Shown here one piece after another: positions 42,003-49,998 of a stretch of 64,000 nt of DNA (position 1 is the first letter of the stretch; every line of letters begins with the position of its first letter). This DNA comes from JBCCGG01 sp039029395 (GTDB taxonomy: Bacteria > Pseudomonadota > Alphaproteobacteria > Kiloniellales > JAKSDN01), in NCBI GenBank assembly GCA_039029395.1, contig JBCCGG010000022.1:1-64000 (forward strand), given 5' to 3'. The notes beneath the pieces were generated by a model that saw only the letters and a program-made list of their open reading frames with translations, did not search any database and was not told where the DNA came from. The position numbers and the translations under genes were made by a program.

Positions 42003-42176
42003 ATGATCGAGCTGTCCCACGATACGCTGGTCTACTTCTCCAAATCCTGGGGTTTGTTCTACCTGATCGCCTTCTCAGTCGCGGTTGTGATCTACGCCTT
42101 TTGGCCGTCCAAGAAGAAGACCTTCGAGCGCGCCGCCCGGCAGGTCATCGATGACGAGGACCGGCCATGTCGGTAG
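42003..42176 (+). CDS. ccoQ: cbb3 oxidase subunit CcoQ
   Basis: This 57-residue protein has one membrane helix (WGLFYLIAFSVAVVIYAFW) and a basic tail (PSKKKTFERAARQV) followed by an acidic end, the CcoQ/FixQ pattern. It stabilises the oxidase. Its last codons overlap the ccoP start by 10 bases. Confidence 0.85.
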   Translation: MIELSHDTLVYFSKSWGLFYLIAFSVAVVIYAFWPSKKKTFERAARQVIDDEDRPCR

Positions 42177-43033
42177 GCGAGCGCGATCCTCACACTGGGC
42201 TCTACACCACCGGCCACGAGTGGGCCGGGATTAAGGAGCTCGACACGCCAATCCCGAAAGCGGTCAAGTTCTTCTACGCGCTCACCTTCGCGGTCGCGCT
42301 TCTGATGTGGATCCTGCTGCCGACCTGGCCGCTGTGGAGCACCTATACCAAGGGGCTTCTGGGCTTTTCCCAGCGGGACTTCGTCGCTGAGCAGCTCGCC
42401 GTCGCGGCCGCCGAGCGCCAAGACTGGAGCGACCGGATCCTCGCCCTGGACCTGAGCGAACCGGCGAGCGACCCGGAGGCCCGGGCGATCGCGCTTCGCA
42501 CCGGCGCTACGCTGTTCGCCGACAATTGCGCGGCCTGTCACGGCCACGACGCCATGGGCGGGCCGGGCTTTCCCGATCTGACCGACGGCGCCTGGCTGTG
42601 GGGCGGCAGTGCGGAGGATATCCACGAAACCCTGAGGGTCGGCATCAATTCCGATCACGACGAGACCCGCTTCGGCCAGATGCCCGCCTTCGGCCGGGAC
42701 CAGATCCTTGAGCGCGCCGACATTCTGGCCCTGATCGCCACCCTCCAGCATCTGGCCGGCCAGAAAGAAGCCGACGCGGAGACGCTGGCCGCCGGACAAG
42801 CGCTGTTCGCCGACAACTGCGCCAGCTGCCACGGCGAGGAGGCCATGGGCGATGCCTCGCTTGGCGCGCCCAATCTGACCGACGGCTTCTGGATCTACGG
42901 CGGCGACCGGGACTCGCTCTACCGCACGCTCTACGACGGCCGCCAAGGCCACATGCCTCATTGGGGAGACCGCCTGAGCCCGCTCCAACTCAAGACCCTG
43001 GCGCTCTACGTGGAAAGTCTGGGCGGGCAATGA
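42167..43033 (+). CDS. ccoP: cbb3 oxidase dihaem subunit III
   Basis: The 288-residue protein has a membrane anchor (FFYALTFAVALLMWILLP) and two haem c sites, CAACHGHDAMGG and CASCHGEEAMGD, each with a distal Met (GQMPAFGR, GHMPHWGD). It accepts electrons from cytochrome c. The ATG overlaps ccoQ and its stop overlaps the following small gene. Confidence 0.94.
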   Translation: MSVGERDPHTGLYTTGHEWAGIKELDTPIPKAVKFFYALTFAVALLMWILLPTWPLWSTYTKGLLGFSQRDFVAEQLAVAAAERQDWSDRILALDLSEPASDPEARAIALRTGATLFADNCAACHGHDAMGGPGFPDLTDGAWLWGGSAEDIHETLRVGINSDHDETRFGQMPAFGRDQILERADILALIATLQHLAGQKEADAETLAAGQALFADNCASCHGEEAMGDASLGAPNLTDGFWIYGGDRDSLYRTLYDGRQGHMPHWGDRLSPLQLKTLALYVESLGGQ

Positions 43034-43191
43034 TGGCGCAGCCAGTGAGCAGGCGCACCTGGGTGATCGGCGGCATCGCCCTGCTGCTGGCGCTGATCCT
43101 CGGCGCCAACGGCCATCTGCTCTATGTCGCGATCCATAGCCAGCCGGACTGCGCCGTGGAGATCGGTCAAGCCGCAAAGGCGAGCTGCTGA
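43030..43191 (+). CDS. Small single-helix membrane protein between ccoP and ccoS
   Basis: The 53-residue protein has one membrane helix (WVIGGIALLLALILGANGHLL) and a short periplasmic tail with two cysteines (QPDCAVEIG and KASC). The start lies in the ccoP stop (ATGA) and its stop shares a base with the ccoS start. Similar short proteins may occur in alphaproteobacterial cbb3 operons, but I cannot name a function. It replaces the usual ccoGHI genes here. Confidence 0.7.
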   Translation: MMAQPVSRRTWVIGGIALLLALILGANGHLLYVAIHSQPDCAVEIGQAAKASC

Positions 43192-43370
43192 TGAGCGCGC
43201 TGGTCTATCTGATTCCGATCTCCCTGATCCTGGGGGCCGTCGCCCTCTTCACCTTCCTCTGGACCCTGAAGCACGGCCAATACGAGGACATGGAGGGCGC
43301 CGCCGCGCGCATCCTGACCGACGAGGACAAGCCCCTGCCCCAGGACGACGATCCGAAGGAAGCTTCCTAA
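43191..43370 (+). CDS. ccoS: cbb3 oxidase assembly protein CcoS
   Basis: This 59-residue protein has one helix at the N-terminus (LVYLIPISLILGAVALFTFLW) followed by LKHGQYEDMEGAAARIL, the CcoS signature. CcoS is needed for haem and copper insertion in CcoN. It ends in a 4-base overlap with the convergent DUF2189 gene. Confidence 0.88.
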   Translation: MSALVYLIPISLILGAVALFTFLWTLKHGQYEDMEGAAARILTDEDKPLPQDDDPKEAS

Positions 43371-44155
43371 TCCAGCTTGGAGGTGTCGCAGATCTCCCGG
43401 TAGGCGTGCCAGGTGGCATGGCCGAGCAGGGGGAAGACCACGATCATGGTCACGAAGCCCGAGATCAGGTTCAAGACGCCGAGCACGACGATCGCGACGC
43501 CCCAGGGCAGCATGACACCCAGATTGTTCCACACGGTGCTCATGGAGACCGCCATGGCGGTGAAGACGTCGATGCGCTGGTCGTAGAGCATGGGGATGGA
43601 AAATACGCTGATCGCGAAGGCGAAGGCGGCGAAGAGCCCGCCGACCGCTGAGCCGACCACCATCAGCGCCCAGCCGTCGAAGGTGCCGATGAGGAACGGC
43701 AGGGACTGCTCGACTCCGGAGAACGGCCTCAGGCCGAAGAACAGGGCGTAGAGGATCACCGCCGCGCGCATCCACAAGAGCATGAGCAGGCCCAGGAGCA
43801 CGCCGGCGAAGAGAATTTGGGTGGTCGACTTGGCGCGCACATAAACCATGGCGCCGAAGCTGACCGGCTCGCCGTTCTCGATGCGCCGGCTTTTGTCGTA
43901 GAGGCCGAGCGCCAGGATCGGTCCGACGATGAAAAAGCCCGCGAGGGCCGGCATGAGATAGGCGCTCAAATCGAAGGAGAAGAGGCAGGCAATCACGGCC
44001 CAGCTGACGACAAAGACCAGCACGCCATAGAAGAGGCTCGGCATTGGCTGGGTCCAAAGATCCCGCCACCCCGCCTTCAGCCAGCGCAGCGCTGCGCCCA
44101 TGTCAGGCGATGTTGCCGAGGAAGCGCCCTGCGCCGTCGATTCAGCTTGAGGCAT
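43367..44155 (-). CDS. DUF2189 integral membrane protein
   Basis: The 262-residue protein has about six helices and the DUF2189 pattern (ALRWLKAGWRDLWTQPMPSLFYG, FIVGPILALGLYDKSRRIENGE, FPLLGHATWHAYR). The function is unknown; members are often next to cytochrome oxidase genes. It is convergent with ccoS. Confidence 0.82.
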   Translation of the reverse strand: MPQAESTAQGASSATSPDMGAALRWLKAGWRDLWTQPMPSLFYGVLVFVVSWAVIACLFSFDLSAYLMPALAGFFIVGPILALGLYDKSRRIENGEPVSFGAMVYVRAKSTTQILFAGVLLGLLMLLWMRAAVILYALFFGLRPFSGVEQSLPFLIGTFDGWALMVVGSAVGGLFAAFAFAISVFSIPMLYDQRIDVFTAMAVSMSTVWNNLGVMLPWGVAIVVLGVLNLISGFVTMIVVFPLLGHATWHAYREICDTSKLD

Positions 44156-44456
44156 TGGCTCGCTCTATTCCATCCTGTGGAACTGGCGCAGTGTACACCC
44201 AAGTGCGTCAGGACCGCCAATTCTTTCGACACTCTTGGGCGCGACTGCCAGCGAGGCGGCGCAATGAACGATCACAAAGTTCGGGTTCCGTGTCGCACTC
44301 CAGGACGACCCTATCGCATAGTCAAATTGCGATTCGATGCGGCTTCTCGACCAGTGCGCTCCCTGGCGGATGGCACGAATTTGATCCTGTCGGACTTGCT
44401 TAGCGCCTGGCCGATGATGCTAATCTGGGCGGGCGCTTTTACGACAAGAGGTCTGA
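44156..44456. other. Divergent intergenic region of about 300 bases
   Basis: I see no supported ORF here. A GGAAC at about 44180 has no -10 partner at EcfG distance. No clear sigma-70 promoter, hairpin or repeat stands out. Confidence 0.35.
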
Positions 44457-47400
44457 ATGGCGGAACCCTGTCCTCATTGCGGTCGGGAAAACGACGGATC
44501 TGCAAAGTTCTGCGCTGAATGTGGGACGCGTCTTCGCAAAATCTGTCCGGCCTGTTCTTCATTGATAGATGTCCGGGCGAACTTTTGCCCCGACTGCGGC
44601 AAGCCCCAGAACCAGGACCCCTCTCAACCGGGCGGGTCCAGCGAGGCGGCGTGGCGTCCTGCCAGCGAGATTCGCCAGGTAACGGTGATGTTCTTGGATC
44701 TCGTCGGATCGACGGCTCTCTCGACGCGGTTCGATGCCGAGGATCTGCGTGAGGTCCTGCTGTCCTACCAAAAGGCCTGCGTCGGGGCGATTGAGAGATT
44801 TGGCGGACGGGTCAGCCGTTACATGGGCGACGGCATGATGGTCTACTTCGGCTTTCCCCAGGCCCAGGAGGATGCGCCGCAACGTGCAGGACTAGCCGGG
44901 CTGGCCATCTTGGAGGAGATCGCGCAGCTCAACGAGACCCGCTACCGGCCTCTCGGCATCACGCTTCAGATGAGAATCGGGATCCACGTGGGGCGCGTGG
45001 TCACGGGAGAAATGGGCGCCGGATCGACCCGAGAGGCCATGGAGGTCGTCGGCGTGACACCGAACATTGCTGCCCGTCTCGAAAGCCTGGCACCGGCAGA
45101 TAGCGTGCTGGTCAGCGCCCAGGTCAAAGCGCGCATCGAGCAGCAGTTCGAGCTGGAATCACTCGGGCACAAGACCTTGAAGGGCATTGAAGAGCCTGTG
45201 GAGGTCTTCAAACTTTTGCGCGCCAAGCAAGACGATCCTTCCAGCCAAACCTCTTTGCAACCACGCGGCATCCTAACGGGACGAAGAAAGGAGCTGGAGG
45301 CTCTGACCGCCAGTTGGTCACGGGCCCGCGAACAGCAGTCGGTGCAGCTGGTGAGTGTCCAAGGCGAGCCGGGTATTGGCAAATCAGGGCTGCTTCAGCT
45401 GTTTCTCGATCAAATCGGCATCGACAAGGCGCAAAGAGTTGTCTGGCGCTGCTCCATTTACGACAGCGACACGCCCCTCTTGACGGTGTGGCAAAGCCTC
45501 GCGGAGGACTTCGGCCTGCGGAGCGGGGAAACGGAAGCCGAAACCCGCGACCGCATCGATGCCGGCTTGGCACGCTGCGGCGGAGAGGAACGTGCCGCCC
45601 TGGAGACCGTGGCCGACCTGCTGCTCGCCCAAGTCCATTCGCAAAAGCGGGCGACCAACAGCGACCATAGCGACAGCATGGGCACGCGCCGTGAGCTGTT
45701 TCGAGCCATTCCCCAGTGCTTGAGGCATAAGGCGGACCCGCTTCTTCTGGTGCTCGAGGACGCCCACTGGGCTGACCCCTCGACACTAGAGCTTGTCAAC
45801 AAAATCATCCGTCAGTCGACCGATTGGGCGATCATGGTGCTGGTCTTGACGCGCCCCACCGACGCAATGCCCTGGCATGACGTCGACCAACAGCGCTTGG
45901 CGTTGGAAGGGCTTCCGACTGCGGACTGCGAAGAGATCATTCAACACATGACCGGCGGCCGCCCGCTTGAGCGCTCTCTCTGTGAGTATATCTTCGCCAG
46001 CACGGACGGTTCGCCCTTGTTCGTCGAAGAATTGACCAAATCCATTCTGGACAGCGGGCAACTGGTGGAACGGCGGGGCCGATTGGCGCTCAGCGGCGAT
46101 GCCGAGAAGCTGGAGGCACCCGGCACTCTGCTGGATCTCTTGACTGTGCGCCTCGACCGCTTGGGGCCGGCGAAGGAGACGGCGCAAACGGCCGCGGTGA
46201 TAGGCCGCGACTTTCGACTGGATGCGCTCAGTTACATGAGCGACAGCACAAGAGAACAGATCCAGCACCACCTGGCTGAGCTCGTTCGCTGCGACATGAT
46301 CGCCGAGATCGAGGGCGGTGACGGATCGCGCTATCAGTTTCGCCATGCGCTTTATCAAAAGGTCGCCTACGAGAGCCTGTTGCGCCGACATCGGCGCGCC
46401 CTGCACGGCGCCTACCTGGGCTGGCTGGAGACCAATCCGGTCGCGCAGGCTTCGCTGCTGAGCGAGCAGCTGGCGTTTCACAACGAACTCGCAGGGTTCG
46501 ATGACGCCGCTGTGGCTCTCTGGACGGAGGCCGGCGAGATCGCCACCTCCGCTTCGGCTTCTCAGGAAGCGGTGCGTCACTTCGAGGCCGGATTGCGTAT
46601 CCTGCGGAGCCTGCCGCAAACGGATGCCAACCACGTCCTCAATCTCAAGCTCCACGCCTTGCTGGGCGGTGCCTTGATCATGAGCAAGGGGCCGGGCGCG
46701 CCGGAGACGCGCGAGGTCTATAAGCGGGCGCTTGGGCTCTGTGACAAGCTGCCCCGGACTGCGTGGCACTTTCCGGTCTTTTGGGGCTGGTGGCGCATCT
46801 CGGAGAACCTCACCGTCATGCTTAGCCGCGCCCAACAGCTCGTGCAGATCGCCGATGAGATGCAGGAAGCGGAGTATAGGCTTCAGGCCCACCATTGCCT
46901 TTGGGCGAACGCCTACATGGTGGGCGACCACGAGTCCGTCCTGCAGCACGCCGGTTTGGGGCTCGAAATCTACGACGAAGGCAGTTTCAGCGAGACCGGA
47001 TCGCTCTATGGCGGGCACGACCCGAAAGTGTGCGGCTTGGGGGAGAAGGCGCTGTCGCTCTGGCTGATGGGCGATGCGGACCGAGCGGCCTCGACCCTGG
47101 ACAACTGCCTTGCCTTCGCAGAAGAGATGGGCCATCTCGGCAGCCGCCTCCATGCGCTCGATTTCGCGCTGATGCTGCACCATTTCCGCAGCGATCCGGA
47201 CGCCGTGGGGCAAATTGCCGCGACACTTCGCTCTGTCAGCGAGAAGTACGAACTGGAGGACTATCTGGCCAAAGCCGATATCTTCGAGGGATGGCGCCTG
47301 CTGGAGTCGGGCCACGGCGGCGCCGGCGCAGAGTTGCTGGAACAGGGCTTGGCCACCATGCGTCAGGTTGGCACCCGGGAAGACTTTCCGGTGTACTTCG

Positions 47401-47822
47401 CCATGGCGGCCGAGAGCCGGTTGCAACAGGATCAGGCACGGCAGGCGATCGATCTGCTTGAAGAAGGTCTTTGCGTCATCGCCGACGAAGGACTTGCCTA
47501 TTGGGCCGCGGAGATCCATCGCCTGAGTGGCGAAGCCCTGGCCGCTATGGATGCCGCTGACACCAAAGCCATAGACGCCCATCTCACAAAGGCGATCGAA
47601 GTCGCCCGGTCACAAGGTGCGTTGGCTTTGGAGCTAAGAGCCGCGACCTCTCAAGCCCGCCAACTGCGCCGGCGTGGTCAATTCGATGCGGGCCTAGCAT
47701 GTCTGCTCGACGTCGTGGCGCGCATGGACGAAAGCGCGGATATCCGCGATCTAAAGGAGGCGACTGCGTTGATCGAAGATTTGAGGGAGGAAACGGGGCA
47801 AAGCGACCACGAGCTGGTTTAG
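44457..47822 (+). CDS. Zinc-ribbon/adenylate cyclase/AAA ATPase/TPR regulator
   Basis: The 1121-residue protein starts with two zinc ribbons (CPHCGREN...CAECG and CPACSS...CPDCG). A class III nucleotide cyclase domain follows (about 72-250), with metal Asp residues in VMFLDLVGS and RYMGDGMMVYF and the VVGVTPNIAARLE segment. Then comes an AAA_16/STAND ATPase (P-loop GEPGIGKSGL, near residue 300; LLVLEDAHWADPSTLEL) and TPR-like helices to the end. It probably makes cAMP when a ligand or partner binds. It stands alone. Confidence 0.85.
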   Translation: MAEPCPHCGRENDGSAKFCAECGTRLRKICPACSSLIDVRANFCPDCGKPQNQDPSQPGGSSEAAWRPASEIRQVTVMFLDLVGSTALSTRFDAEDLREVLLSYQKACVGAIERFGGRVSRYMGDGMMVYFGFPQAQEDAPQRAGLAGLAILEEIAQLNETRYRPLGITLQMRIGIHVGRVVTGEMGAGSTREAMEVVGVTPNIAARLESLAPADSVLVSAQVKARIEQQFELESLGHKTLKGIEEPVEVFKLLRAKQDDPSSQTSLQPRGILTGRRKELEALTASWSRAREQQSVQLVSVQGEPGIGKSGLLQLFLDQIGIDKAQRVVWRCSIYDSDTPLLTVWQSLAEDFGLRSGETEAETRDRIDAGLARCGGEERAALETVADLLLAQVHSQKRATNSDHSDSMGTRRELFRAIPQCLRHKADPLLLVLEDAHWADPSTLELVNKIIRQSTDWAIMVLVLTRPTDAMPWHDVDQQRLALEGLPTADCEEIIQHMTGGRPLERSLCEYIFASTDGSPLFVEELTKSILDSGQLVERRGRLALSGDAEKLEAPGTLLDLLTVRLDRLGPAKETAQTAAVIGRDFRLDALSYMSDSTREQIQHHLAELVRCDMIAEIEGGDGSRYQFRHALYQKVAYESLLRRHRRALHGAYLGWLETNPVAQASLLSEQLAFHNELAGFDDAAVALWTEAGEIATSASASQEAVRHFEAGLRILRSLPQTDANHVLNLKLHALLGGALIMSKGPGAPETREVYKRALGLCDKLPRTAWHFPVFWGWWRISENLTVMLSRAQQLVQIADEMQEAEYRLQAHHCLWANAYMVGDHESVLQHAGLGLEIYDEGSFSETGSLYGGHDPKVCGLGEKALSLWLMGDADRAASTLDNCLAFAEEMGHLGSRLHALDFALMLHHFRSDPDAVGQIAATLRSVSEKYELEDYLAKADIFEGWRLLESGHGGAGAELLEQGLATMRQVGTREDFPVYFAMAAESRLQQDQARQAIDLLEEGLCVIADEGLAYWAAEIHRLSGEALAAMDAADTKAIDAHLTKAIEVARSQGALALELRAATSQARQLRRRGQFDAGLACLLDVVARMDESADIRDLKEATALIEDLREETGQSDHELV

Positions 47823-47925
47823 GTCCTGCCTCGCCAAGCGATCCACGATTCCTGTTAAGTCCGACCTATTGATGGCTTGAAGGGTAACTTAGCCTGCTGT
47901 CCCTAGCGTCGTGTGACGCCATCTT

Positions 47926-48816
47926 CTAGGGCACGTCTGAAATCCAGTCTAGGAAGGCCCGTGCGGTCGGTCGGTTCGCGGCGCGGGGCATGATGCAACA
48001 GTGGTAGCCCCGTTCGGTCGTGACCTTGTGGTCGCAAGCAAGCGAAAGAGTGCGCGACTCGATCATGTCTTCGATCAGGCGGCACCAGCCGAGACCGATG
48101 CCATTGCCGTTTTGAATCGCGCGCAGGTAGACCATGTAGCTGAAGATCCGGTCCAAAGGCTGCGGTTGCGGCGGCGCGATGCCCGAGCCTTCGAAGTAGC
48201 GCTGCCAATCGTCCGCGTGTTCCTGACTGGTCATGTGCAGCAACCGTTGGCCTGCGAGCGCCCGGCGGTCGAGCGGCGCGTCACCCGCCAGGTAGCCCGG
48301 TTTGCAGATCGGAACCATCTCCTCGCGGATGATCAAGCTCGAGGTTGTCCCGGCAATGCCGCTCTCTCCAAACACCACGACGATATCGCACCTGGCCGGA
48401 TCGAAATCCGGGTTTTGATCGCGGGTGACGAGCTCGAGCCGGACCTCCGGGTAAAGGCTTTGGAACTCCGCGAGGCGAGGCAGAAGGAACAGGCTGGTGA
48501 AGCCGATCGCAGCATTCACGACGATCACTTCGCCTTGCTGCACCGACCGAACGGCGCGCAGTCCAGTCTGGATGGAGTCGAATCCACCGGAGACCGCCTT
48601 GCCGAGAATCTCGCCCTCGGGCGTCAGGGTCAGCCGGGGTTTCGTCCGCACAAAGAGCGTGACGCCAAGCGTCTCCTCCAGCATCGCGACCTGCCGGCTG
48701 ACAGCCGGCTGTTGCACGTTCAGTTCCCTGGCGGCGCGAGAGAAGCTCAAATTCCGGGCGGCCGCTTCGAAGGCCGCGATCTGATGGAAGGGAATTGGAT
48801 CGCTCGGCATAATCAT
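47926..48816 (-). CDS. LysR-family regulator, GcvA-like
   Basis: The 296-residue protein has HTH FEAAARNLSFSRAARELNVQQPAVS, LFVRTKPRLTLTPEG and an effector domain (VVNAAIGFTSLFLLPRL). It is divergent from the eight-gene operon that starts at 48898 and is its likely regulator. ATG 48816 overlaps an inverted repeat, suggesting autoregulation. Confidence 0.88.
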   Translation of the reverse strand: MIMPSDPIPFHQIAAFEAAARNLSFSRAARELNVQQPAVSRQVAMLEETLGVTLFVRTKPRLTLTPEGEILGKAVSGGFDSIQTGLRAVRSVQQGEVIVVNAAIGFTSLFLLPRLAEFQSLYPEVRLELVTRDQNPDFDPARCDIVVVFGESGIAGTTSSLIIREEMVPICKPGYLAGDAPLDRRALAGQRLLHMTSQEHADDWQRYFEGSGIAPPQPQPLDRIFSYMVYLRAIQNGNGIGLGWCRLIEDMIESRTLSLACDHKVTTERGYHCCIMPRAANRPTARAFLDWISDVP

Positions 48817-48842
48817 TCATTTCATGAACTATTCTCATTCAT
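48815..48842. promoter_or_regulatory. Repeats between lysR and the MttB operon
   Basis: The inverted repeat TTCAT-TTC-ATGAA (48816-48828) overlaps the LysR start codon, and ATTCAT occurs twice with a 22-bp period (48815 and 48837). These are suitable as LysR sites, although short. Confidence 0.45.
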
Positions 48843-48897
48843 CATTTCAGTCTATGCATTCGATTGCAACGGCTTAGAGTGCCGAGCTGTTCGACCG

Positions 48898-49998
48898 ATG
48901 GATGATCTGGCCATGGCGGCGTTTGAGATACTCGCTTTGGGTGGAGACGGGATTGGGCCCGAAGTTCTCGCCGCCGGCTTGGCCGTGGCGGAAGCGGCCA
49001 CTGTCGGGTCCGGCATCCAGTTGAACATCAAGGAAGATTTGCTGCACGGCGCGGCTTGGGAGGCCTACGGCACCTTCTGCCGGGATGAGACTTTGTCGGC
49101 GGCCCAAGAAGCCGATGCCGTTCTGGTCGGCGCGGTCGGCGGCCCGGAATGGGACGACATCCGCGTCCCCGGCGGGCCCGAGATGCAAGACGGGCTGATG
49201 CGGCTTCGTAAGGAGCTGGACGCCTATGCCGGGCTCAGACCGGCGCGGAGCTGGCCCGCGCTCGCCGCGCGCACGCCTTTTCGCCCGGGACTGGCCGAGC
49301 GCGCCGACATCATGGTTTTGCGCGAGATGTGCGGCGGGGTGATGTTTGCCGAGCCGCGCGGTCTCGAGCAACGTTCAGGCCGGCGCTACGGTTTCGATAC
49401 CGCCGCCTATGACGAGCACGAGATCGCCCGGATCGCCCATGCGGGATTTCGCCTTGCCCGTGCGCGGCGCGGTCGCCTCGTCTCGGCCGACAAAGCCAAC
49501 GTGATGGAGAGCTACAAGCTTTGGCGCGCGGTCGTGGACGAGGTTTCGGCGGACTACCCCGATGTCGAGCTCAGCCACATGTACGCGGACAACTGCGCCT
49601 ACCAGCTGGCGCGCGACCCCGAGCGATTCGACGTCGTGCTCGGCTGCACCCTGATCGGGGACTTCCTGTCCGACCTCGCGGCGATCGTCTCCGGCGGCTT
49701 GGGCATGCTGCCCTCCGCGTGCCTTCGCGGTGCGCCAGGCGCCCCCGCAAAAGGCATTTACGAGCCGGTGCACGGCACCGCCCCGGACATCGCCGGGCAA
49801 GGCAAGGCGAACCCTATCGGCATGATTCTGAGCGTCGCGATGATGTTCGAGCACAGCTTTGGGCGGCCTGACATCGCGCGGCGCATCGAGCGGGCGGTCG
49901 AGGCCGTGCTGTCCCAATCGATCGCCACACCGGACATCGGCGGCCAGTCGACAAGCGATGATGTGACTGCCGGCGTCGTTAAGGAGCTGGCCTCATGA
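48898..49998 (+). CDS. Isopropylmalate/tartrate dehydrogenase-like beta-decarboxylating dehydrogenase
   Basis: About 366 residues of the IDH/IPMDH family. ILALGGDGIGPEVLAAGLAV starts the fold, LREMCGGVMFAEPRG and SADKANVMESYKLW carry the active-site Arg/Lys, MYADNCAYQL has the metal Asp, and GIYEPVHGTAPDIAGQGKANPIG is the NAD loop. Such enzymes oxidise a 2-hydroxyacid and lose the beta-carboxylate. ATG 48898 or 48913 may be used. It is first in the operon; overlap with the GMC gene (ATGA) shows this is catabolic and not leucine synthesis. Confidence 0.85.
   Translation: MDDLAMAAFEILALGGDGIGPEVLAAGLAVAEAATVGSGIQLNIKEDLLHGAAWEAYGTFCRDETLSAAQEADAVLVGAVGGPEWDDIRVPGGPEMQDGLMRLRKELDAYAGLRPARSWPALAARTPFRPGLAERADIMVLREMCGGVMFAEPRGLEQRSGRRYGFDTAAYDEHEIARIAHAGFRLARARRGRLVSADKANVMESYKLWRAVVDEVSADYPDVELSHMYADNCAYQLARDPERFDVVLGCTLIGDFLSDLAAIVSGGLGMLPSACLRGAPGAPAKGIYEPVHGTAPDIAGQGKANPIGMILSVAMMFEHSFGRPDIARRIERAVEAVLSQSIATPDIGGQSTSDDVTAGVVKELAS

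Noticed and set aside
45786..47582. 598-residue minus-strand ORF inside the cyclase gene
   Set aside because: It has no recognisable domain, lacks its own regulatory signals and lies fully opposite the well-supported TPR/ATPase coding frame. Long antisense frames are expected in GC-rich DNA.
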